DNA from: Nymphaea colorata
Taxonomy: Eukaryota; Streptophyta; Magnoliopsida; Nymphaeales; Nymphaeaceae
Reading direction: 5' to 3'
Length of the DNA: 64,000 nt
Assembly (NCBI RefSeq): GCF_008831285.2
Contig: NC_045140.1
Span: 17,358,370-17,422,369 of the forward strand
Position numbers and translations under genes: made by a program. The notes below the pieces were generated by a model. That model was not told where the DNA came from. It saw only the letters and a list, made by a program, of their open reading frames with translations, and ran no database searches. Within the stretch, counting starts at the first letter, position 1; each line of letters begins with the position of its first letter. Below, in pieces: positions 33,286 to 44,600 of this stretch.

Positions 33286-36200
33286 ATGGGGAGAAAGGAG
33301 GTTCCTCTGCACAGCAGCAGAAGAGGAAGAGGAAGAAGCATGTACAGACTGTTGGCTGGCATCAACCTTGCGGGGATGGTGGCCGTCCTCTTCTACAGGG
33401 TGACCAACATTCCCCATGACACCTTGAGCCTAAAGCTTCTGTGGGCAGCCATGACACTCTCGGAGCTGTGGTTTGTTCTATATTGGATCATCAATCAGGC
33501 CGTCCGGTGGGATCCCATCTACCGATCCACCTTCAAGGATCGACTCTCACTCAGGCAAGTTTGCCCTTCACCTCCAAAATAACTTGACCACAGTTCTCTT
33601 AACGAGCTCAGGCTTTGCTTGGTGGCTGCGAACAGGTTCGAAGAGGAACTGCCCGGGGTGGACGCGTTCGTGTGCACTGCAGATCCATGGAAGGAGCCAC
33701 CGTTGCTCGTCATCGGCACGGTGCTGTCTCTCATGGCCTACGACTACCCGCCGGAGAAGCTTAGCGTATATCTTTCTGACGACGGCGGCTCCGACTTGAC
33801 GTTGTACGCTCTCCTGGAAGCTTCCGCCTATTCCAAGCACTGGCTGCCCTTCTGCCGGAAGTTTAAGATCGAGCCCAGGTCACCGGCTGCATTCTTCTCC
33901 ACCAATCCCGATCCGCCCCTCACCTCTTCGCAGGAGTGGTCGACCATGAAGGCCTCTCTCTCTCTCTCTCTCTCTCTCTCAATAAAGAACCATGAGTAAT
34001 TCTGGTCTTAGTTGTCCTTATACGTTCTTCTCGTGATTGTCGTCACATGTTTCAGAGCTTGTACGATGGCATGGCGAATCGTATTGAAGGTGCAGTCAGT
34101 CTAGGCAGAGTTCCACCAGAGATTCGTGAAGAACACCAAAGACTTTTCTCTGACTGGAATCCAGCCACAAACTCACGGGATCATCCAGCGATTCTCAAGG
34201 TAAAAGGGAAGATTAAACGAAGAAACATATTTTGCTGCACCATTATTAATAATACTGAACGCTTGATCCTATCGTCCCCTGTTTTTCTTTCGATTATTTT
34301 CAGATACTGATTGGTGGTGGAGACTCAAAGGCAGTAGACAATAATGGGTGGCCATTGCCAACCCTGGTGTATTTGGCTCGGGAGAAGAGGCCTGGCTACG
34401 CTCATAATTTCAAGGCTGGAGCCATGAATGCACTTGTCAGTAATCCAAGGCCATCGTCAATTGTGTGCCGACCTCTTTTCTGAATAGAGGCTTGGTATCC
34501 TAAAGCTCGGTTCAGCTTCCCCTAACGTAGAAAATTAGCCAGGATTCCAATTAAGGCAGCTTAGCTGAAGTTAGCTTGTGATCTGAGTAGCAAAAGGGAC
34601 AAATTTTTTGGATGCATGTATGTATTCAAGCTTGGCTCATTTCATGGTGAACCTAGATGTGCTTAAGCTGATGAACCCATAGATTTAAACGTGTACAAGC
34701 TGAACCCAAGCTAGCTCGTCAATCTGCACATGAATTGCACGGCCTCAACCTTAGAGTACTGAACATGCCAAGTTCATCTTTGTAAGCTTAAACAAAATAA
34801 TTGGCAAGCCAAGCTGGGTGGGCTCGCTGGCTTGATTTGTTTCCCTGCCCTAGTTGTGATCATCGTTGTCTTGTGAACAAAGTGTAACGACCCCGACCAC
34901 TACTACTACACCAAGCTTGGGCCCCTGGTTTGATAGATCCGGTTTTAGGTCGAGCTTTCAAAAAGGTCAAGAACCATGACAACCAATCACATAATAACCA
35001 TTTCTATAAGTCTCCCTATATTCTTTATAATCTTAAATACTGGATTAAACTATTGAAGTGTTACACAAGGTGGGGGACTGTGTAAAGCTTTTTACTTTGA
35101 ATTAGGGTCTGAAAAAAACTTGTCTTTCCATGAACAGAATTAGTACTTGCCTTAAATTTAGAAGTTGGATCGTTTCATCATCGATGTCTTCCTCCTTTTC
35201 CTCATTTTGATTTAAATGGTGCAGTTAAGGGTATCATCAGAGATAAGCAGTGCTCCCATAATACTCAATGTGGACTGTGACATGTATTCAAATGATTCAC
35301 AATCAGTAAGGGATGCATTGTGCTTCTTCATGGATGAAAAGACGGGACGCCAAGTAGCATTTGTTCAATTCCCTCAGCGCTTCAACAATGTCACCAAGAA
35401 TGATATTTATGATACTTCCATACTAATCTACAATGGGGTAAGAAACTATTTAACTTCTTGTGAACGCTCTATTGCATATCTTGGTAGTAGAGGCGTGGGT
35501 GGCATCAAGATCAAATGGCACCTAATCTCTTCTTTTGTTGATATTTCGAGTTAATTTTCTGCTTTTCCCCCCCATTTTTTTTATAATGATCTTTCGTCCT
35601 GCATTTTGTCCGTTGCGTTAGCTGTGCACATGATCCGGACATGAACGTATTCGTCATAATACTTTTTAATTATTCGTTCTTTGTTTTATCTTTTTTACAA
35701 AACATTCCTATTTTAAGTTGTTCGACTTTCGAAAAGAACTTCTTCGAATACATCGATCGATGAAAATATTTATAAACGCTCAACTGAATCCTAAATATCA
35801 CTGAAACTTCTATAAATCAACTGTGGCACTTTCGAGTAACATACCAGGACAAGCGCCTTGACCATTTTCTTGTCATATTTCTAGTAATTGTTGAGCTGAG
35901 GGTAGACAGACTCCGATTTTGCCAAGAACGCTTGTAGGTATCGAAGTCTAACCTTCTTCAATTTGAAGGTGCTGCGCAGAACCAATAACAAGCAGGGTAG
36001 AGATCATGTTGGCACATGGAATAGTTTCGATAATGCAGCGACATGTGGATTTTGCAGGTAAATGCACATGGATTTGATCGATTTGAGGGAACAGCATATG
36101 TTGGAAGTGGATGCTTCCACAGGAGAGAGATTCTCATGGGAAGAAAATATAGTGATGATTTCAAAGGAGATCTGAACGGGAGAATATGGAGGAAGCCTTT

Positions 36201-36308
36201 GGAAAATCTTGACATATTGGAAGAAAGAGGAAAATTTGTTGCTAGTTGTGCCAGTGAAGAGAACACTATGTGGGGAACAGAGGTCTCTCTCTCTCTCTCT
36301 CTCTCTCG

Positions 36309-36342
<34 letters not shown>

Positions 36343-37552
36343 TAACAAAACTTGGGTTTTGTGCAGATGGGATTGATATATGGGTCTCCTGTAGAGGATG
36401 TGATCACTGGGCTTGCAATACAGTGCAGGGGGTGGAGATCTGTTAATTTCAATCCAAAAAGGGCTGCTTTCATAGGGGTCGCCCCGGCTACCTTGAATGA
36501 CACCTTAATTCAAAGAAAAAGGTGGTGTGAAGGAACCTTTCAAATTTTCCTCTCCAGATACTGCCCTTTTGTATATGGGAAGGGGAAGATAAGCCTTGGC
36601 CTTCAGATGTGCTATAGCATCTACGCCCTCTGGGCTCCCAATTCCTTGCCAGCGCTATATTATGCGTTTGCACCCTCACTCTGCCTCCTACATGACATTT
36701 CCTTGTTTCCTAAGGTAAAAAACCTCTCTCTCTCTCTCTCTCTTAAATTAAGTATCGGCTTATATGGACTCTCCTTTCAAAGAATTCACAGTTGCAGGAG
36801 ATTCTTAATAGACATTCCATTGATGTGGTTTTTTATATATAACATGAAGTGTAATATTAAAAGGCCACACGGACTCATGTACAGTCGCTCTTTCTCACCA
36901 CTGTTCTGGAAATATGTGTGCACTTTTGGATATATATTTAGAGTTGACATCTATGTCCATATCCTCGAGAACACGACATATACTAATGCTTAAAAATTTG
37001 TCGACCCAGATATCTGCTCCCTGGTCCATACCTTTTCTGTATGTAAGCATAAGTACTTATGTGTACAATCTGGTGGAGGTTCTGCTTTTGGGAGGCACAT
37101 TTAAGATATGGTGGAACGGACAACGGATGTGGATGATCAGAAGAGTAACTTCCTACTTCTTTGCATTCCTTGACTCGATGTTGAAGCTTGTAGGCATGGG
37201 AGAGATGAAATTCACAGTAACATCAAAGGTTGTTGATGCGGATGCAACTGCTCGATATGAGAACGAAATCATGGAGTTTGGAATTGCGTCTCCCATGTTC
37301 ATAGTGATGACGACAGTTGCAGTCCACAATCTAGTGTGTTTGACAGCCCTAGTTTTTAAAGTGGTTGTGAACGGAATCAAAGTTCTGGATGCCTTGTTTT
37401 TCCAAGCAACTTTGTGTGGATTCATAGTGCTCCTCAGCCTCCCCATCTACGAAGCAGCATTCCTCCGTACGGACAAAGGGAGGTTACCAACATCAGTTGC
37501 CTTTATCTCAGTCGCGTTAACATTGGCTATATCGTTCTTAGCGCTCCGCTAG
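33286..37552 (+). CDS. CSLE1: Cellulose-synthase-like protein E1-type, array copy 3 (eight exons, 729 aa)
   Basis: Third tandem CslE gene. Exons: 33286-33554, 33636-33951, 34056-34199, 34304-34435, 35225-35437, 36058-36282, 36367-36714, 37010-37552 (TAG); phases agree. Catalytic residues are intact: [30 protein letters not shown] and QRKRW. Two N-terminal and about six C-terminal membrane helices are predicted. Intron 1 is GC-AG with a textbook donor (CAG|GCAAGT). Intron 2 also begins GC, but with a poor context (AAG|GCCTCT), where copies 1 and 2 have AAG|GTCTCT; if unspliced, the frame ends soon after in the CT tract. The last residue of exon 5 is Gly where copies 1 and 2 have Glu. Expanded introns 4 and 5 link it to copy 2. 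It may be functional, or partly impaired by the intron 2 donor. Confidence 0.88.
36284..36340. repeat. (CT)n followed by (TA)n at the start of intron 6, CslE copy 3
   Basis: A CT run begins directly at the GAG|GT donor and is followed by about 15 TA units before the acceptor at 36366. The two tracts make up most of this 84-nt intron. Confidence 0.9.
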
Positions 37553-38671
37553 GAGTGAAGTTACGCAGAAGTCATTTCAGATTCTCTCTTCAGATCAAAG
37601 ACAAGATAAAAATTCAAATGCTTGGCAGAACTCCCCTCTTGCATGAGGAAAGTTTAATAAGAAATTTTCATGTATTTCCACTGGTTTATAATTTTTTGTT
37701 GAGCAATATGGCAAACGAAAAACGACCATTCACATGAAGCTCAAGGCATTAGCGCAAGAAGGCAAGTTCAGTAGTGACGGTCATAGGTTTAAACCACATT
37801 CTGTTCTGCAGCCAAAGCCCCGCCATGCTTGTTCTGATAGAATTTTTAAGGGTTTTTACCTCAGAATTTTGCAGTGTTGAGAGGGTAATTGTAGGGATAG
37901 CAAATAGATCAGCGGGTAATTGTAGGGATAGCAAATAGATCAGCGCAGCTGAGCCTCGAATCTCAATAGTAGCTTCTTCGCTTATCTATGAAGTTGACTC
38001 GGAAAAGCAAGATTCAAACAGCTCCCATCTAGCCATTCTTAAGTGACAGCCTGCAATGATGCTGGTGACGACGAGGTAAAACAGTAAGTGCGCGGAATCA
38101 ATCCAAAGCGATTACTAGTCACAAATCATTTAAGATCCGCAACGTCTTTTTATTTGCACAAACGGGTGCGCCAGCATTACCAATGATCGGCTATTCAGTG
38201 TTAACCGGAAAGTACTTCGAAGGAGAGATCAAAATATGTTCTGCAGACTCCTCGAAACATGGTAACGAAGAGAGAGAGAGACAGAGTCTCCGGAAATCAA
38301 TACAATGGGGAAAAAAAGACGCTATTTCAATCACCAGAGGTCATATAGACATGAACCACAAAAACGAGGGGCCTGAGGAAGTGAAGGAAAATATGTTGGG
38401 CCTGTTCATCCTAGAGTATATTCTCTTCACATATATTTATATTTATATATATATATACCAAAAATAGAAATCTTTTATCCATTCATCTTCCCCAAACTCC
38501 CTCGTTAAAAAAAAAAAAAAAAGGAGAGAGAGAGAATCCATCACACTAAAGCATTCATAAGACATAGCATTGGACAAGGCTTCATTTTTTCCCCTTCATA
38601 CTTGACACAGAAGTTCACAATCCATCTACACGCCAGAGCCCTTGACTGCTTTACATTCAAGTCTACACCTT
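37553..38671. other. Intergenic DNA between CslE copy 3 and the NOI gene (convergent)
   Basis: The 3' flanks of two converging genes. It holds the 31-bp duplication at 37883-37944, a TA-rich run near 38440, a poly(A) run near 38506-38522, and no recognisable gene. Confidence 0.6.
37883..37944. repeat. Perfect 31-bp tandem duplication
   Basis: The unit beginning GGGTAATTGTAGGGATAGC occurs twice head to tail (37883-37913 and 37914-37944) with no differences, implying a recent slippage-type duplication. Confidence 0.9.
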
Positions 38672-41600
38672 TCAGGACTCACCAGATGTGGGCTGCATGC
38701 AGCAAAACCATTTTTTCTGCATGGACAACAAGAAAATTTTAATCACATGTAGAATAACTACGTTTGGCTATAAAATCATTGGAATATCAGGCAAATTTGA
38801 CCTGAAATAACAGTCCACTTCTGACAGGCTCCTATACCATGTCAACAACCAACAAATAGTAGTGTACGAATAATAAATCATCCACATATCATAATCTACA
38901 GGTTATCTCTAATAGGTTTGGTCATGCATGCTCCCAAATTAAATGTTCGTGAGCATATGACCAAGACAACATATATAGGGGGGATGTGAGAAAGAGAGAG
39001 AGAGAGAGAGAGAGTTCACATTCATGAACACGATTATCACATGTTAAGGGTTCACTTAAAACCTACCGAGTTGGGCTTGCTAGTATAAGTCCCTGGTTTG
39101 AAGGCAACATCATCCTTCATGGGAGAGTTGTTTGGACGTGCATTTCCTCCTGTCTTCTTCTCATCTCTCGCCTTGTTGAAGATAACAGTAAACCCCTCAG
39201 CTGATGCAGGGTCATTCACGTCCCATTCCCCAAATTTGGGCAATGGTCTGCCTTTGTCCTGATTGATAAGCAGCAGAACCTTTTCAGGAAATATAATAAC
39301 AGTTTTAAGGAAAGAAAACAGATGGTAGACGAGCACCTCCCTCTCCCCCTCCGTGTGTGTGTGTGTGTGTGTGTGCATCACTAATATGAATGTGCCACCA
39401 TATAATTGTTGCTAAATAAAAGAGATATAATGACATTTACGTTTACTTATAATAGTTCACCGGCGTGGGTACCAGATCAGGTAAATATGAAAAGTAAAAA
39501 GCATAGGAAACGAACCACATCATCTAACTGTGTCTAAGATGGCATGAGCGAGAAGCAAGTTGAGGGATCATCTAGAAAGGGATATGCATGCAGTGATGGC
39601 AATTGGTACAGCAGTGCCACAAGTACCTCTCTTAGTCACTAGAATCCCTTTTGTTTATTGAAGGCTAGAATGCTCTGTTTTATCAGCATGTTACCAAGAA
39701 ATGATTGATCTGTAAAGTTTGTGCCCCTCATGTAGCACCACTGTGAGAGGTTCTTAGAAACTTTCATATTCATTTTTTTGGTGAAGTTACAAAGTTCTTA
39801 TTTCATTTCGCTTCCAACCTTCAGTTCACATCTAAATAGCAGAAAAAAATTTCTACTTTTGTATCTCATAATTCCATGAAAAGCCTAGTCCAAACAGGAA
39901 GAATGCTCCTAAACTTGCTTGCATACCCAAGAAGGAGTTTATCGTGCAAAATTTTCAACAGGATGTACCTGCCTATCCACCTGTTGCCCCTCATGAGCCA
40001 TCATCATCTTCATCCATGGAGGAGAAGCCTTTCCAAGTACTAGAGAAACTATGACTGTCAATTTTTAATGTTTTGGCAAAGTGCAACACAACAATCAAGA
40101 ATCCTAAGTGGGTTAGTTAGCAGGATAGCTAGGGGACCTGAGGATAATCTGCCAAGCCAACCTGTGGCTGTAAGGAATCCTAAGGGCTTGCATCATGCTT
40201 CTTCGAGTTCCCAAAAGTGGAATAGAGCTGAATATTATATCATTATTATACGATAGTAGGTTAGGACTAGAAACTCTTTCTAATTTCGTTTTTCACATTT
40301 CATTGTTGTTATTCAACAGTCATGAGTTTTAGTCTTTTTGTGCAAAAACATGAAAGTTGTAAGTGTAGGACATTGAGAAGTTGAAAGACTTCTACAAGCC
40401 AAATGAGCAGATAGTAGTGTACTTTTGTGTTGCAATTAACAATGCAGTCATCAGCAACAAACTACGCATCTGAGCATGTATGGTGTGGTGCAGAGGCGCA
40501 TGGAGACTTCTGAGGAGCTTCTGTAGGTTATCAGGTCATATTGTTCCTTTTTCCCCACATCTTTTTTATTTTTAGCATACATTTCATGTAAAGTCTAAAC
40601 ATGGGGGCATATCACTGAGGATAGTCACTCGAGCATGAAGAGGGAATGGTACCGATTCAAAATTTTGTCCATGTATTTATTTAAAAAAGTTCACAAAATT
40701 TGGGTTAAAAAAATCAGTTTCGAGCCATTTATAGATTGTTTTTCGTAGGATTTAACATATTTCAAAAAATTTAAGTTCCATGCGAAAACATTTTCCAAAA
40801 ATTGAGGTAAAATGCCTGATTATTGAACAGTCTTCTAACTAGACTTCTCCTAAACCCAGATATAAAATATCCGCAGCCTGTAGAGTTATATATCTAAACT
40901 TGAAAGAGAGCTTATATGGCACCTGTACGAATGATAAGATTATAACCTGTAGTTGCACATAAGTATGAAAATAAGAACTATAAGCTAAAATATAAGGCTA
41001 CCCATTCATACAAACACATATGCTAGAGGCATATGTGCAAATACACACAAATATATTCTTATAAAACTGGTGCAGTTTACCCCAACTGAAGCACTATGTA
41101 TTAGGAAATACCATTACTGATGAACCGAACACAAATTCCACTACCAACTTGTGTCGACTTTATAATTAGACCCATGAGTTAGTAAACTGTTAAATTAGAC
41201 ATTATTATCTGCTTAGGGAGAATCTAAGATGTGGCATACATCAACCATTATGGTGCATCATTTAGTTGCTACAGGAGAGTCCTCAAGTTAAAAGAAACAG
41301 AATCAGGAAACAACCGTTCAACAAGAGAGAGAGAGATCTCATCAAAGTCATGCTTCCAAGGTCCACGTCCAGCAACTCCCATTACTGGCAAACCATTTGA
41401 AGTCTGGCAAGGGATGACAACATTATGTTCAAAAGAAACATGTTTCCAATAATTATGGTTCCATTTCATGCTGGTGTCAGTTTAGGTGTCCAAAAGTAGA
41501 CACACCTTTGACTCTGTAGAAGTGTCAAGATGACAACAATTATATGCTTACGATTTACATTAAAAAGAATCTCAGACCAACGTGGATTGAATTTTTTTTA

Positions 41601-44600
41601 AAAAGGCATTCTTCTCAATTTTGATGATGCCCCTAGATGGCTTAATTTGGTGATCAGATGAGTTTCATCTGCCTTCTGTTTTGCAATTATTAACAGTTTA
41701 CCTTCAACGTTTACTTCTGGTCAAGACTTCAAGTACTAAGACAGCAAAACCCTCTTATCTCCTTATCTCTTCATTCTGGTCACATAAAGCAAGGAGTATA
41801 ATCCTGAGAACAAGATGATAGCAATTGCTCATGGGTTTAAATGGAGTCATGCTTTTTTATTGATGATGATATTCTTTTTCTACATGACAGAGGGTATTCA
41901 ATAGATGATTTTCGATATTTTTAATCACTTTCTTCACGAATTAGGATTAAACAACAACAATACCAAATCCCATTTTGTTGCTACTAATTTGCCTAGCGAT
42001 AGAATTAGAATAATGTGTAGGAAGATGGGGTGGAAGAAAAGTCATCTACCAAGTAACTGCTTGGGACTACCCCTCTTCACCAGACATCTCCAAGCTAAGC
42101 ACTGGATTCAATTCATTGATAAACTCAAAAGATAAAATAGTTTGACTAATAATTTGTTATTGATGGCTGGTTGGCTGACTTTACTTAACACAGTGCTCAG
42201 CTCATTTCCTATTTATCGGATGACCTGCTTCTATCTTCCTTGGAAAATAACTTTGATTTTGGAGAATGTTCTAACATCATTTTCCCGATCAAAGAAGCAT
42301 TCTCCGAACTGAGAGTCAGTTTACAAAGCCATCTCAGAAAATGGACAAGTTTGAGGCATTTCAGGGCTATGAATAGAAGTTCTTTTGCAAGATGTTTGGC
42401 CATTGATATCAGAACGAAAGAGTGAACAGCTGGAACTCATGACATATTGAGACATAAATATCTTAAGCTAAGTCACATGGCTATGGGTACTGCTCAGGCA
42501 CGAGATACGGGTATGGACACTGCAATTTTAAAAAATGTGGGTACGGGGTTATTGTAACATACATATATGCATATATGCAAAATAACACAAAAAAAAATCA
42601 AAATAAAAGCAACATTTACATAAACAAGTGATATAAATAAAACATTACATATTAATGAACAATAACCCTAAAAACAGAATGAAAGCTAGATTAAAAAAAA
42701 TAAATCAAGTAAAATTCAGTAGTTTGGATCAAATTCAAGCCAAAAAGAACCCAACTGTGCCAAGTACCCACTTTGGGTACGGGAACAACGATAAGGGTAC
42801 GTGGACCTTATTGAAGTACCTATGTGACTTAGATTCTTAAGAAGGTTTCCTTGTGTTATTGGAGCCTCGTCTAAGAGATTCTTATAGATGAAAAGCAGTC
42901 AAGATGGGTCTAAGGTGGTTGCTACAGGCAATAGATGGAAGCTGGGACATGGTACCAAAGTATAGGCCTGGTTTGACATTTGCAGTTAGATAGGCCCTGA
43001 TTTTCCTTCCTCCCTTAAAATACCAAAAAGTTTATCATGTACGAGAGAGCCTTAGGTTTATTCCGGTGAAGGAAGTGCTGATTCCAGATCAATTCCCCTC
43101 TTGCAAATGGATACAGAGTAATTAAGAACACCTGAAAAAACATCTCAATTATCAAAAAGGCACCCTTGGGATCAAACCCATTAACATCACAAGATATGAT
43201 TTCTAATTCTCATTTGAGCACCAAATCAGGTTGGAATCTGATCAGAGAGGAAAGCAATAGATGGAAAGGTTATAAATGGATTTGGAACAAATTTCATGAA
43301 GAGAGATGGTGTTGCTACTTTTTCATATAGAGCATAAACTGCTCACTCAGGACAGAATGAAGAACCGGGGATGTGCCCTGGCTAATCAATCGACTTAGGC
43401 AACAATGAAAAGGAAAATTCTTAATGTCTCTTTGCATCATGTAAGATTTCCAAGTAAGCTTGATCTGTAGGAGGATTAGGTTTCATCAGGAAAGCATTTC
43501 AACTTGAAGGCTAAGAGAACAGCTCATGAAATAGGGGAGCCATAGATTCTCTTCTGATGCTTGTATAATGGGTGGTTGTCCTTTCCAATCTGTGGTGTAG
43601 AGCACTTGGAAATTTGCACTGGAATCTGTCACAATAATGTACAATACTCCCGTATATCAAAGCAAAATGTACCTTGACCTCTGTTAGAGAGATTAATGTC
43701 AAATGCATCAGAAATGTATGGAACCCGTTAGCATTTGCCTCAAAATAACCAGACTTATGGCAGCCCCCTGAGAGGGGATGGTTAAAGATCAGTCTAGGCA
43801 GTTGCATGTGCAGAGGTGGAGGTCAGGGATTCACTGTCAGGGACCATCTGGGTTGGTACCTTACAGCACGGTATTTATCTGAGGAAGGTTCCATTAAAGA
43901 GGGTGAATGCAAAGGTTCGGAAGTTAGAAACATGATCCCTGATGATAGTAAATTGAATCTGCTAAAAAAGGAGCTGGATGGGAGCTAGTATTAGACAAAT
44001 TCCATTGAATCAACTCCAAGGTTTCAGGCTGAGATGCTTCCAGGTCAGGTATGTACATACAGCATAAATATAATTGCACAGCAGTTAACCTTGCTAAACT
44101 AGCCAAAATGTCCATTTATTTGTGCTGGAGAGATAAGCCTTCGGGTTGGAGACATCACCATGGATTTTTGTAAGCCATAAAATTCAATCACTTTGATATA
44201 AGGGTAGGCATCTGTGGTCTGCCTAATCCCAGCTTAACTATTGAAAAGTACAATACTTTCCAAAGTTGTGGATGAAAAGAAATAGATATTCAACACATTT
44301 GAAGTGTCTAGAAAAACAATATCAACCAAATGAACAGATAACCATTGAAACTAAAACATGTTGGACATAATTTCTCCACCTTAAGATTCCAGGTTCATGA
44401 CAATAAAGAGACCACATGACCACCCTGAAATAGGATTAGACAGATCATTAATTCATTATGCTTTTGAATGGAGTTGCTTGACACCCAATTCGAAGTGAGT
44501 CATATAGCAAAAGTTATTGTGACCCTGCAGGATATTCGATATCGATCGATTTGAAACAAGCACAAATTAGGACTATTGACCATAGTGACCAAGGGCATGG

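Noticed and set aside
42460-42800. GGTAC-rich segments that could be ends of a MITE-like element
   Set aside because: No clear inverted-repeat pair or target-site duplication could be established by eye.
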